DNA of 36,578 bases. Source: a bacterium. GTDB taxonomy: Bacteria; Planctomycetota; Phycisphaerae; Phycisphaerales; UBA1924. The position numbers and the translations under genes were made by a program. Position 1 is the first letter of the stretch, and each line of letters begins with the position of its first letter. The stretch covers positions 1 to 36,578 of the forward strand of contig JANSXG010000013.1 of the NCBI GenBank assembly GCA_024743075.1, written 5' to 3'. A model generated the notes under the pieces. The model did no database searches. It was not told the DNA's origin and worked only from the letters and a program-made list of their open reading frames with translations. Shown here in pieces: positions 26,504-34,845 of the stretch.

Positions 26504-27123
26504 CAGTCCTGCTCCACCCGCCCGAGCTGATCCAGGTCAATCGGTTCCGGCACCTCGCGGGCGTTCGGTTCCGAGATCAACCCGCTGACCACCGGGCGGA
26601 GCGCGTACGACGGCAGATCGATCTGCCAGGTCCGCCCACCATCAACCATCGTGCGCGTCGCGCCGCCCGTCGCCTCAGTCAGCGTCATCGAGATCTGCGG
26701 CCTGGATACGCCCGGTTCAAAGACCAGTCGGAACGAGTCCTCGGAGACCCGCATCCCGTCGGTCACAAACGAGCTCACCCGGCAACCGCTCAGCACGACC
26801 TCCGGCGCGAACGGGTCCCGACGCCACACCCGCTCCGTCCGGTTGTAATCGCCCTGCTGCTGCCGGAGCACCTCGACCGAGAGCGTGCCCTCTTCGTGGT
26901 CGTAGACCAGTGCGGACAACTCCGAAGACGAAGCCGCCCGCTGCGCCACGATCGCGACCATGGAAGCCGCCGCACGCACCGAGTTCTCGGTCGAGCGCCG
27001 TGTCGAGGTCGACACCCGCGGCGCGATCAGACCCACCACGATGCCCGCGATGAGCAGCACCGCGATCACCTCGATGAGCGTGAACGCCGACCGGAACCGG
27101 GTTTTCGGGCTGTGCCTGCGCAC
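26500..27123 (-). CDS. gspH: Minor pseudopilin GspH
   Basis: The 207-residue protein has the prepilin segment FRSAFTLIEVIAVLLIAGIVVG. The residue before the cleavage site is Ala where Gly is usual; Glu at +5 is kept. I chose the GTG at 27123 because GGAAGGA lies a few bases upstream; the frame is also open to a TTG at 27138. It follows gspG by 24 nt and overlaps gspI by 4 nt. Identity as GspH is from position between gspG and gspI and from size. Confidence 0.83.
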   Translation of the reverse strand: MRRHSPKTRFRSAFTLIEVIAVLLIAGIVVGLIAPRVSTSTRRSTENSVRAAASMVAIVAQRAASSSELSALVYDHEEGTLSVEVLRQQQGDYNRTERVWRRDPFAPEVVLSGCRVSSFVTDGMRVSEDSFRLVFEPGVSRPQISMTLTEATGGATRTMVDGGRTWQIDLPSYALRPVVSGLISEPNAREVPEPIDLDQLGRVEQDW

Positions 27124-27147
27124 GGCTTCCTTCCGCAAAGGCCTGAC

Positions 27148-27594
27148 TCAGGGGACGATGATGTCCGCCGCCTCGCCCTCGCCGCCGGGCTGGCCGTCCG
27201 CGCCGTAGCTGATGATGCTGAAGTCCTTCCCGTCTCGTCCGGGATACTCCAGCATGAACTCGTTGCCCCACGGATCAACGATGTCCTCAGCGCTCTGCAG
27301 CTCCGCCTGGTAATCGGCCTCATCGATGAAACTCGGGCGCTCGACCAACACGCGCAGCGTCAGGGTCTCGCGCCCGAGCTTGTTGCTGTGGTCGATGAGG
27401 AAACGGTCCATCGCGCCGCGGAGAACGCTCGCACGCTGCTCGGCGACCGCCGATCGCGCCTGACCCAGGCGACCCAGCAGACGCGGCGCGATCACCGCCG
27501 CGAGGATCCCGAGGATGACGACGATCACGATCGCCTCGATCAGGGTGAAACCGCGCCGGGCCGCGCGTCGCTTGATGTGCTTCGAGTGATTCAA
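27148..27594 (-). CDS. gspG: Major pseudopilin GspG
   Basis: GspG is the main subunit of the T2SS pseudopilus. The 148-residue protein has a basic leader, then RRGFTLIEAIVIVVILGILAA (cleavage after Gly, Glu at +5), and a C-terminal calcium-loop region with the family phrases DPWGNEF and SYGADGQPGGEGEAADI. There is no ATG: TTG at 27594 is the likely start, with TAGGAGAC 8 bases upstream. It is 55 nt after gspF, the widest gap among the pseudopilin genes. Confidence 0.95.
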   Translation of the reverse strand: MNHSKHIKRRAARRGFTLIEAIVIVVILGILAAVIAPRLLGRLGQARSAVAEQRASVLRGAMDRFLIDHSNKLGRETLTLRVLVERPSFIDEADYQAELQSAEDIVDPWGNEFMLEYPGRDGKDFSIISYGADGQPGGEGEAADIIVP

Positions 27595-27649
27595 GAAACA
27601 GTCTCCTAGTTCAAGCGGCGGGCATCGCCCTTCCGCGCAAGAATGTGAT

Positions 27650-28903
27650 TCACGCCCCGCCGATCGCGTTCTGCATCTCGATCAGCGGCAGCATGACCGC
27701 GAGGATCACAAAGCCGACCACGCCGGCAAGCACCACGATGAGCAGCGGCGGCAGCACCTGCGTAAACAGCTTCACGCTCGCCTGCGTCCGCTCCTCGAAC
27801 GCGTCCGCCGCACGCAGCAGCATCTCGTCGAGCGTGCCGGTCTTCTCACCGAGGTTCATCAGCTGAATCAAGAGCGGCGGAAAGTACCCGCTCTTCTCCA
27901 AAGGCTCCGAGATCGTGCGACCATGGCTCACCTCGTCGCACACATCGTCCATCACGCCCTCGAGGGCCCTGTTGCCGAGCGTGCCCTTGGTGATCTTGAG
28001 CGAGGTGATGACCGGCAATCCGGCGCCCGCGAGCGTACCGAAGGTGCGCGTGAACCGAGCCACCGCGATGTCGCGCAGCAGCCGCCCGAGCACCGGCGTC
28101 CCGACGAGAAACCGGTCGATCTTCAGGCGCGACGAAGGAGTCCGCATCGCACGCGAATAGAAATACATCGCGAACGCGATCATCAGACCAAGCAGCCACC
28201 AGTATGAACCGATGAAGTCCGCGACGCCCATCACGATCACCGTCGGCAGCGGCAATTGGTCCGGGGGCAGATTCACCGAACTCATAATGTTCGGGACGAT
28301 AAACGTCACCAGAATCACGATGGCGATCACGATAAACGTCGTCAGGATCGCCGGGTACATCATCGCCGAGGTCAACGCCCGACGCAGCTTCAGATCCCGG
28401 TCCAGCAGCACCGCCGCCTGACCCAGCACCTCGCCGAGCCGCCCCGACACCTCGCCCGCCTGGACCAGATTCGTCACGAGCGCGGTGAACGGCGGGCCGA
28501 CCGCGCGCATCGAGTCCGCCAGCGACCGACCGCGCTCGACGTCCTGAATGATCGTGTCCAGCATCTTCTTTTGCGCGTCGGTTCGCCCCTGACCGGCGAT
28601 CGTGCGCAGCGCGGGCACGATCGGGAGCCCTGCCTGCACCGCCGTCGCCAATTCGCCGATGAACGACGCCATTTCGCTGCGCGTCATCGGCGAGTTGCCG
28701 ATCCTGAGCGACAGCCCAGCGCTTTGCTTTGAAGCTCCGCGCGATGCTGCCCGTCCGTTGCCTTTCTTGCCGACCGGCTCCACGCGCGTCGGCGTGATGC
28801 CCTTGGCCATCAGGGCGCGCACCGCGGCCGCGCGGTCCGGCGCGTCGATGGTCGCCGGCCCCGCCTCGGAAGATTTCATGCTCTGGTACTGGAAGGTCGG
28901 CAT
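27650..28903 (-). CDS. gspF: T2SS inner-membrane platform protein GspF
   Basis: The 417-residue protein has the two repeated GspF domains, each with conserved text (GLPIVPALRTIAGQGR in the first, GLPVITSLKITKGTLGN in the second; GEVSGRLGEVL and GEKTGTLDEML), and three membrane segments (about 185-205, 230-250 and 385-410). It sits in the inner membrane and contacts GspE. A Lys/Gly/Ser-rich linker (about 45-65) follows the short N-terminal region. It begins 25 nt after gspE stops. Confidence 0.95.
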   Translation of the reverse strand: MPTFQYQSMKSSEAGPATIDAPDRAAAVRALMAKGITPTRVEPVGKKGNGRAASRGASKQSAGLSLRIGNSPMTRSEMASFIGELATAVQAGLPIVPALRTIAGQGRTDAQKKMLDTIIQDVERGRSLADSMRAVGPPFTALVTNLVQAGEVSGRLGEVLGQAAVLLDRDLKLRRALTSAMMYPAILTTFIVIAIVILVTFIVPNIMSSVNLPPDQLPLPTVIVMGVADFIGSYWWLLGLMIAFAMYFYSRAMRTPSSRLKIDRFLVGTPVLGRLLRDIAVARFTRTFGTLAGAGLPVITSLKITKGTLGNRALEGVMDDVCDEVSHGRTISEPLEKSGYFPPLLIQLMNLGEKTGTLDEMLLRAADAFEERTQASVKLFTQVLPPLLIVVLAGVVGFVILAVMLPLIEMQNAIGGA

Positions 28904-28928
28904 CGGTGGCTCGCGCGATGGTAGCGGA

Positions 28929-30560
28929 TCAGGCCTCGCCCATGTCCGCGTCCTGCGTGGCGCGGAGCACGTTGTCCACAGTCGTCAGACCGCGCGACGC
29001 CTTAAGCAAACCGTCCGTGCGCATCGTGCGGTGTGACTTCGGCGCGAGGCGGAGCAGTTCGCCCGCGTTCTTCCGGTCGCTGATCGCCGCGCGCAGCGGC
29101 CCGTTCAGTTCCAGCAGCTCGAAGTACCCGATACGCCCCTCGTACCCGGTATCGCCGTCCTTGCCCGAGCCGCGACCCTCGTACCCGACGTACCGCCCGT
29201 CCTCGCGCTCGAAGAGTTTCAGTTCGTCGGGCATGAGTCGGTGCTGCGTCGCCTCGTCGAGTTCGATCTCATGACGCGCATCCGGGCGGATCCGCCGCCC
29301 CAGCCGCTGCGCGAGAATGCCCTCGAGCACGCTCGCCAGCAGGTACGGCTCGATGCCCATGTCGATCATGCGACCGACCGCCGATACCGCATCGTTCGTA
29401 TGCAGCGTGCTGAACAGCAGGTGACCGGTCAGCGCGGAGCGCACGCCGATCTCCGCCGTCTCGCCGTCGCGGATTTCGCCGACCATGATCACATCGGGGT
29501 CCTGACGCAGGATCGAGCGAAGTCCCGTCGCGAAGGTCAATCCCCGCTTCGGATTCACAGGAATCTGATTGATCCCGCTCAGCTCGTACTCGACCGGGTC
29601 CTCGATCGTGATGATCTTCTTCGTCGGCGAGAACAAACGCATCAGGCTCGCGTAAAGCGTCGTCGTCTTACCCGAACCCGTGGGACCCGTGACCAGCACC
29701 ATGCCGTGGGGCAGGTTGATCATCCGGTCCATCGTCTTGCGGTGGTCCTCGCTCATCCCGAGGGCTTCGAGGTCGAGCTTGATCGCGTCCTTGTCGAGGA
29801 TACGCATGACGACCGACTCGCCGTAGATCGTCGGAACCGTGCTCACGCGGATGTCGACCTTGCGTCCTTCGAACCGGAGCGTGATGTGACCGTCCTGAGG
29901 AACATACCGCTCGGCGATGTTCATCCCCGCCATGATCTTGATGCGACTCGTGATCGCCGGCTGCAATCGTTTCGGAGGAGGGTTCTGCTCGTGCAGCACG
30001 CCGTCCACCCGGTACTTCACGCTCAGCGTCTGCTCGAACGGCTCGATGTGGATATCGCTCGTCCGCGACCGGATCGCTTCCAGAATGATCAGGTTCACCA
30101 GGTTGATCAGCGTCGGCTGCTCGGCCATCCGGTGCAGTTCGTCCGCGTCGATCGCCTCGAGGTTGGCAAGCGTCGAGTCCATGTCGGCGGACTCTTCGCC
30201 GCCGAGTTGGGCCGCCATATCCGCCGCCGTCGTGCCGTACCCGACCCGAAGCAGTTCGCGGAGCAGGTTCTCATCGACGCGGTTCCGCGTGATCGGGCGC
30301 CCCGCCGTGACCGATAACTCGTCAGCCGCCGCGTCGTCGTCCGGGTCCAGCATCGCCACGACAAGACGGGAGCCCTGCAGACGCAGCGGCACCGCACGCA
30401 GTCGCATCGCCTGGTCCGCTGTGATCAGCGAGGTTGCCTCGTGCGAAAACTCCGGAAGCTCTTCGATGATCTCGTAGACCGATTCTGACCCCACCTGCGA
30501 TTCCTCCTGAGCGGACAGAGGCTGGGAGAGTACATCAGGTCGGGAATCAATCGTGGTCAC
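28929..30560 (-). CDS. gspE: T2SS ATPase GspE without the usual zinc-binding cysteines
   Basis: GspE powers pseudopilus assembly. The 543-residue protein has the N1E-like domain (about 30-115), the N2E domain with SDIHIEP (168-174), Walker A GPTGSGKTT (292-300), Asp box (ITIEDPVEYEL), Walker B (DPDVIMVGEIRDGET, 354-368) and His box (LLFSTLHTND). GspE/PilB ATPases usually carry a CxxC...CxxC zinc element after LAQRL; here the region 421-476 (for example RRIRPDARH and GSGKDGDTGYEGR) has none, and the whole protein contains no cysteine. The GTG start at 30560 follows AAAGGA by 8 bases. It is the first gene of the operon, so the promoter should lie in the 234-nt gap upstream. Confidence 0.95.
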   Translation of the reverse strand: MTTIDSRPDVLSQPLSAQEESQVGSESVYEIIEELPEFSHEATSLITADQAMRLRAVPLRLQGSRLVVAMLDPDDDAAADELSVTAGRPITRNRVDENLLRELLRVGYGTTAADMAAQLGGEESADMDSTLANLEAIDADELHRMAEQPTLINLVNLIILEAIRSRTSDIHIEPFEQTLSVKYRVDGVLHEQNPPPKRLQPAITSRIKIMAGMNIAERYVPQDGHITLRFEGRKVDIRVSTVPTIYGESVVMRILDKDAIKLDLEALGMSEDHRKTMDRMINLPHGMVLVTGPTGSGKTTTLYASLMRLFSPTKKIITIEDPVEYELSGINQIPVNPKRGLTFATGLRSILRQDPDVIMVGEIRDGETAEIGVRSALTGHLLFSTLHTNDAVSAVGRMIDMGIEPYLLASVLEGILAQRLGRRIRPDARHEIELDEATQHRLMPDELKLFEREDGRYVGYEGRGSGKDGDTGYEGRIGYFELLELNGPLRAAISDRKNAGELLRLAPKSHRTMRTDGLLKASRGLTTVDNVLRATQDADMGEA

Positions 30561-30794
30561 TCGCGAAATCCTTTCGTCACCGTCGAGATGCCGCCCGGCG
30601 CCAAATCAATGGGCCCAACTGAACGGCACTGTGCAATGGCACAGATCCCGGATAGCCGTCCGAGGCAGACCGCAGAACGCCCGGCCATTCCTGATATTGC
30701 ACGCGGCGAGCGAAGTTGCCGGATCAACGACCCGGACTCGAGACGCGACACGGCCCATTATTCGTGCCCTCGCCTCGTTCCGATTCGGGATCGC
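30561..30794 (-). promoter_or_regulatory. Intergenic region upstream of the T2SS operon
   Basis: This gap between the LTxxQ protein gene and gspE must hold the operon promoter if it is not read through from upstream. It contains a small perfect dyad, CTGTGC (30629-30634) and GCACAG (30639-30644), about 70-85 nt before the gspE start. No strong -35/-10 pair and no T-run terminator was seen. Short frames here have no support. Confidence 0.4.
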
Positions 30795-32216
30795 TCAATT
30801 TCCTCCCGATGACTCGGATTCATCGATCTCGATCGTGATCACTTCGCTCTCTTCGCCCGTCACCGGGTCAAAATCAGAGAACGTGGTGACGAACGCGCCG
30901 CGAGGACGACGCGGGGCCGGAACCCGCTCGGCCTGTTCCGGGCTCAGCACGCCCCGAACCCGATCGATCCACTCCCGATCGAACGCCCGCCGTGCCGCAC
31001 GGGCCTTGGCCACATCCGACTCCGATCCGCCTCCGGCAATGAAGATCTGAACATTCCCCGCCGGCATCGGCGAAGACCCGCCGCCATCGGCAAACTCCGC
31101 ATCGATCGCGTTCATCCAGGCATGATCCAGCCGTGCCCGAGCCTTCGCGTACTCCGAAGCCATCCGCTCCATTTCCGCCTTCTGCTCGTCGTCAAGGTCC
31201 TCGAGCGCAAGAATTGCCTCGAATTGACGGTCCACCCCCGACTCGGCGAGCACACGCGGGTAGCTCAGTCGCATCACCTCCTCCTCGAACGCCGCCCGAG
31301 AGGTCTCGTCGAGCAGTTCCGCGATCTGTCGGGCGTACTTCTGCTGGGCCCGCTGCAGCCTCTGAGCCGCCTCCCGATGCTCGCTCTCCCAATCCTCCAT
31401 CGCCTCGCCATCGATCTCGATCGCAAAGGCCCCGCGATCCGCACCCGTCGACAGCGGATGGCGAGCCCCGACCTCCAGACGAGCAACCAGCAGCCGATCA
31501 ACCTCGTGCTCGTACCGCCCGAGCACCTCATCGAGAGCCGCCTCACCGGCCTCCGAGACCCGCTCCGGGTTGAAGCCGAGTTCCATCTGCTCGCACAGCG
31601 CGATCAGGTCGATCTCCTCCCCGGGAAAAGTGCCGGGTGCGAGCTCGCGGTCCCGACGGCGCATCCGCTCAATCGCGGGCCACTCCTCCAGTTGCGCCGG
31701 CGTCAGGATGAGCTTGTAGTCCTCGAAGAACGCGTCCGCCAGCGCGACCCGCTGTGCGCGGATCTCCGCACGCTTGGCCTCGTTCTCCTCAATGATCCGA
31801 CGCATCTCTTCCGGATCCGGCCGCTGGGCCTCACCGTCCCCGCGCCCCTTGCTGAACCGCTCCATGAACGCCTGGTCCAGCGCCTGCTCCGAGCCGTTGA
31901 GTTCGGTCAGCCGGACCTGAAACTCCGCGAACAGCTCCATCGTGAACACGCTCTGGGCCGTATCCAGCCCGAGCCGCCGGTTGTACCGCTCCAACTCCTC
32001 CGCCGTGACCGGCTGCAGACGCTGCCGCTCCCGCTTGCGAACCCCCTCGAACCCGCCCTCAAAGGCGAATTCCATGTCGGACAGCTCGACTACGAACTCT
32101 CCCATCGGCTCGCCCACGATCTCGATGTCTTGCGCAGAGGCCGACGGCACTGCAGCCCCGAAACCTGCAAGGACCGCGAGCGAACCGACAAACCCGAGCG
32201 TGCGAAGCGATGCCAT
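30795..32216 (-). CDS. Secreted helical protein with three LTxxQ-type motifs (paralogue 1 of 3)
   Basis: The 473-residue protein has a signal peptide (cleaved after SASA, near residue 28) and is otherwise highly charged and helical. LTxxQ-type motifs occur at 171-175 (LTPAQ), 341-345 (LDDEQ) and 424-428 (LSPEQ), each closing a helical segment. It aligns in layout with the two genes upstream (32336 and 33540 groups), sharing LxGxxVDL-like, YPRV and C-terminal RxPxPRRPRG-like blocks. LTxxQ motifs are known from Spy/CpxP periplasmic chaperones, but those are about 140-160 residues, so homology is uncertain. It has one cysteine after the signal. AAAGGA lies 7 bases before the ATG. An acidic C-terminal tail (about 440-473) is unique to this copy. 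Confidence 0.72.
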   Translation of the reverse strand: MASLRTLGFVGSLAVLAGFGAAVPSASAQDIEIVGEPMGEFVVELSDMEFAFEGGFEGVRKRERQRLQPVTAEELERYNRRLGLDTAQSVFTMELFAEFQVRLTELNGSEQALDQAFMERFSKGRGDGEAQRPDPEEMRRIIEENEAKRAEIRAQRVALADAFFEDYKLILTPAQLEEWPAIERMRRRDRELAPGTFPGEEIDLIALCEQMELGFNPERVSEAGEAALDEVLGRYEHEVDRLLVARLEVGARHPLSTGADRGAFAIEIDGEAMEDWESEHREAAQRLQRAQQKYARQIAELLDETSRAAFEEEVMRLSYPRVLAESGVDRQFEAILALEDLDDEQKAEMERMASEYAKARARLDHAWMNAIDAEFADGGGSSPMPAGNVQIFIAGGGSESDVAKARAARRAFDREWIDRVRGVLSPEQAERVPAPRRPRGAFVTTFSDFDPVTGEESEVITIEIDESESSGGN

Positions 32217-32230
32217 AGCACAGTCCTTTC

Positions 32231-32280
32231 CGGTGTGGGGAACGCGATAGCCATTATGACGCGCACCCGGCTCCACACCG
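32231..32280 (-). promoter_or_regulatory. Dyad flanking a -10-like element upstream of the LTxxQ gene
   Basis: CGGTGTGG (32231-32238) and CCACACCG (32273-32280) form a perfect 8-bp inverted repeat (10 bp allowing one wobble) around CATAAT (read on minus, 32258-32253), which is 5 of 6 to the -10 consensus and about 37 nt before the start at 32216. No good -35 is visible. It could be an operator or an alternative-sigma promoter. Confidence 0.35.
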
Positions 32281-32335
32281 TCACGGATCTGAAATCAATC
32301 TTCGGTCGCCGGGACGAGCGATTCCGCTGCCGCGG

Positions 32336-33499
32336 TCAATCCTCGTCGCGATCGCGTCGCACCGGCGGTGGCAGGCGACTCGCCTGCTCCTCCGTCAGCA
32401 CCTGCAGCACCTGCTCGTACGACGTCCGGTCGAGGTCCCGACGCGCCGTCCGCGCTTCCCGTGTCGCCTCCGTGCTGGGCTCGATGCCCATCACGCGCAT
32501 CACGTCGCGCTCCTCTTCCTGCTCGGCGATCGCTCGCGCCCAGTTCGCGTCCAGACGCTCGCGGCTCTGCTCGTACCGCAGCTTGGCTTCCAGCACCCGC
32601 CCCCGCTGATCCTCGGTCAGGTCCTCGAACGACAGGATCGTCTCAAACGCCCGGTCCGTCGTCGACGCCCGGTACACGCGCGGGAACACCAGCTCGTTGA
32701 ATCGGTCCTCGAACTCCGCGCTCTGGTCCGGCGGCAGGGCACGCCCGATCGTCGCCGCGTACTTCAGGTTGATGTCCCGCACCCGCGCCGCCTGCTCCAT
32801 CGCGTCGCCCAGCAGCTCGCGGAAGAAGTCCATCACCGAGTCCATGTCGTCGAAGCCCTCGGCCGTGAACCGCTCGAAGGCCTTGCTCGTGGTCTCGTCG
32901 TACACCTCGTTGCGTTGAACCAGCGCCCGGTCCAGTTCCGTCACATACTGGTCCTCGAGCGACCAGATCGCCTCGCGGACCTCACCGTCGACACCCATTT
33001 CATCGAGCAGGTCCACCAGGTCGACCGTCTCGCCGCTGAGCAGCCCGCCCTCATCGATCGTCGCGTTGCGGCGCAGGTCGCGCTCGAACCGCGTCCACAG
33101 CGCATCCTGCTCAGGCGTCAGCAGCAGGCGCAAATCCGCCATGAGCTGCTCGGTGATCGCCTCCTTGCGCTGTTCGAACTGCTCGGTCCGCTCGCGGAAG
33201 TCGTTCCAGACCGCGATGTCGCGCGTCTCCTGAAACTCACGCTCCGCGGCATCAAGAACGATCGTCATCTGTTCGACGCCCACCGCCATCCGCGTCAGGT
33301 ACTCGTTGACCATTTCCCCGGCGATGTCGCGCTGCACCTCATCGAAGCCGAACAACTGCGCCGCGTGTTCCAGATCCTTGGTCGTGAACCCCGGCTCGAG
33401 GAAGTCGCCGCCGGGCCGGAACACCTGCGCCGAGGCCGAAGCCGTCAGGAAAAGCCCGGCAATCGCCGCGAACACAGTCCACACCAGTCGCCGGGCCAT
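32336..33499 (-). CDS. Secreted helical protein with three LTxxQ-type motifs (paralogue 2 of 3)
   Basis: The 387-residue protein has a signal peptide (cleaved after ASASA, about residue 24). LTxxQ motifs are at 127-131 (LTPEQ), 294-298 (LTEDQ) and 368-372 (LTEEQ), with a further LPPDQ at 255-259. It is clearly paralogous to the next gene upstream: both have FDEVQ...IA at 52-61, LLLTPEQ/ILLTEEQ followed by LWxxFER, LSGxxVDLVxLxxEM, an FPRVYRAS/YPDIYRDS block and a terminal LTEEQ/LSEDQ followed by LP. The protein is strongly acidic/basic with long helices and no cysteine in the mature part. GGAGG lies 6 bases before the ATG at 33499. Function unknown; a periplasmic, possibly chaperone-like, role is inferred from the motif only. 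Confidence 0.75.
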   Translation of the reverse strand: MARRLVWTVFAAIAGLFLTASASAQVFRPGGDFLEPGFTTKDLEHAAQLFGFDEVQRDIAGEMVNEYLTRMAVGVEQMTIVLDAAEREFQETRDIAVWNDFRERTEQFEQRKEAITEQLMADLRLLLTPEQDALWTRFERDLRRNATIDEGGLLSGETVDLVDLLDEMGVDGEVREAIWSLEDQYVTELDRALVQRNEVYDETTSKAFERFTAEGFDDMDSVMDFFRELLGDAMEQAARVRDINLKYAATIGRALPPDQSAEFEDRFNELVFPRVYRASTTDRAFETILSFEDLTEDQRGRVLEAKLRYEQSRERLDANWARAIAEQEEERDVMRVMGIEPSTEATREARTARRDLDRTSYEQVLQVLTEEQASRLPPPVRRDRDED

Positions 33500-33539
33500 A
33501 CCTGTCCTCCAGTGGCGAAACGCCGGATCCCAGCCGGGC

Positions 33540-34712
33540 TTAGAAATCGAAGTCACGCTCGCGCCAGTCCGTCGCCGGACGCTCGGGCAGGCCGACCTTC
33601 TGGTCCTCACTCAACACCTCAAGCAGCTGGTCGTAGTACCGAAGCTGCGTCTCGCGCAGGTTCGACTGCGCCTCACGCGCCTCCGGGTTGCGGTTGCCGC
33701 CCCACATGTCCTGCAGGCGCATGTTCTCCTCGCGCTCGCGCTGCGCACGCACAAGCGTCTCGCGCATCCGCTGCGACTCCTGCTCCCAGTTCTGCTTCAG
33801 CGCCGTGACATATTCGCGCTGCTCGGCGCTCAGGCTGTCGAGCTCAAGCACCTGACGCAGCCCGTTGTCCACATACGAGTCTCGATAGATGTCCGGGTAC
33901 GCCGCCTTGTTGAACCGCTCCATCAGTTCCGCGCTCGGCTCCTCGCCCAGCATCGCCGTGAGCTGCTTCAGGTACTTCTCGTGGATCGCGCGGACACCGA
34001 CGAGCTCGTCGCGAACCGTCGCGAAGATCTCGTTGTAGGCGTCCATGTTCTGCATCCAGTTGCCGTCCTGGCCCAGCTTTTCGGCCCTCTCAGCCTGCTC
34101 GTCTGCGATCCGCCGGTACGACCGAAGCTTCCGGTCCAGTTCGACCTCGTACTGCGTCATCGTCGGCTTGATCAGTTCCTGCTGCTCCGGGTCGAGTTCC
34201 ATTTCCTCTGTCAGGATCACCAGGTCGACGCCCACGCCGCTGAGCACCTGCTCCTGGCGCGTGATCGCCCGCCCGCGAAACCGCCGGCGCTCGAAGTCTT
34301 CCCACAAGGGCACCTGCTCCTCAGTGAGCAGGATCTTCACATCCGCCCAGAACTGCTCGCCGAGCTCCTCGCGCCGGTCCTCGAACCGCGCCATCCGCTC
34401 GCCGTACTCGCGCCACACCGAAGGGTCGCGATTGCGCTGGAACTCCTCCCGAGCCCCCCGCTGCATCTCCTGAGCCACCGACGACATCTCGCCGAACTCG
34501 TCCTGCAGCACCGCGAACATGTCCGAAGCGATCTCCTGCTGCACCTCGTCGAAGTTCAGCATCTTCACCATCATGTTGAACTCCCGCTGGTTCACCGGCG
34601 GGTTGTTGACCGAGTCGCCGCCACGGAAAAACTGCGCCGAAGCCGCGCCAGGAAGGCACAGCGACGTCAGAACCGCGACCAGAAGCCCCAAACGGGCGAT
34701 TTTGCTCTGCAT
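33540..34712 (-). CDS. Secreted helical protein with three LTxxQ-type motifs (paralogue 3 of 3)
   Basis: The 390-residue protein has a signal peptide (cleaved after GAASA, about residue 26) and LTxxQ-type motifs at 129-133 (LTEEQ), 294-298 (LSAEQ) and 367-371 (LSEDQ). Spacing between motifs (165 and 73) is almost the same as in the neighbouring paralogue (167 and 74). Shared blocks include FDEVQQEIA, LWEDFERR, LSGVGVDLVILTEEM and YPDIYRDS. It is the first of the trio in transcription order, 133 nt after proC. GGGACGAGG lies just before the ATG at 34712. It ends DWRERDFDF. No enzyme motif is seen. Confidence 0.75.
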   Translation of the reverse strand: MQSKIARLGLLVAVLTSLCLPGAASAQFFRGGDSVNNPPVNQREFNMMVKMLNFDEVQQEIASDMFAVLQDEFGEMSSVAQEMQRGAREEFQRNRDPSVWREYGERMARFEDRREELGEQFWADVKILLTEEQVPLWEDFERRRFRGRAITRQEQVLSGVGVDLVILTEEMELDPEQQELIKPTMTQYEVELDRKLRSYRRIADEQAERAEKLGQDGNWMQNMDAYNEIFATVRDELVGVRAIHEKYLKQLTAMLGEEPSAELMERFNKAAYPDIYRDSYVDNGLRQVLELDSLSAEQREYVTALKQNWEQESQRMRETLVRAQREREENMRLQDMWGGNRNPEAREAQSNLRETQLRYYDQLLEVLSEDQKVGLPERPATDWRERDFDF

Positions 34713-34845
34713 AACCTCGTCCCTCGTGAAAACCGAGTTTCGTCCGCAAGCACCGCGCTCCGCGCGACCCTCGCACTCAACCTACCCACGATAGCGCACG
34801 CGGTTTCAACGATTCACCCGCCCGCTCCGAGGAATTCGTCGCCTT

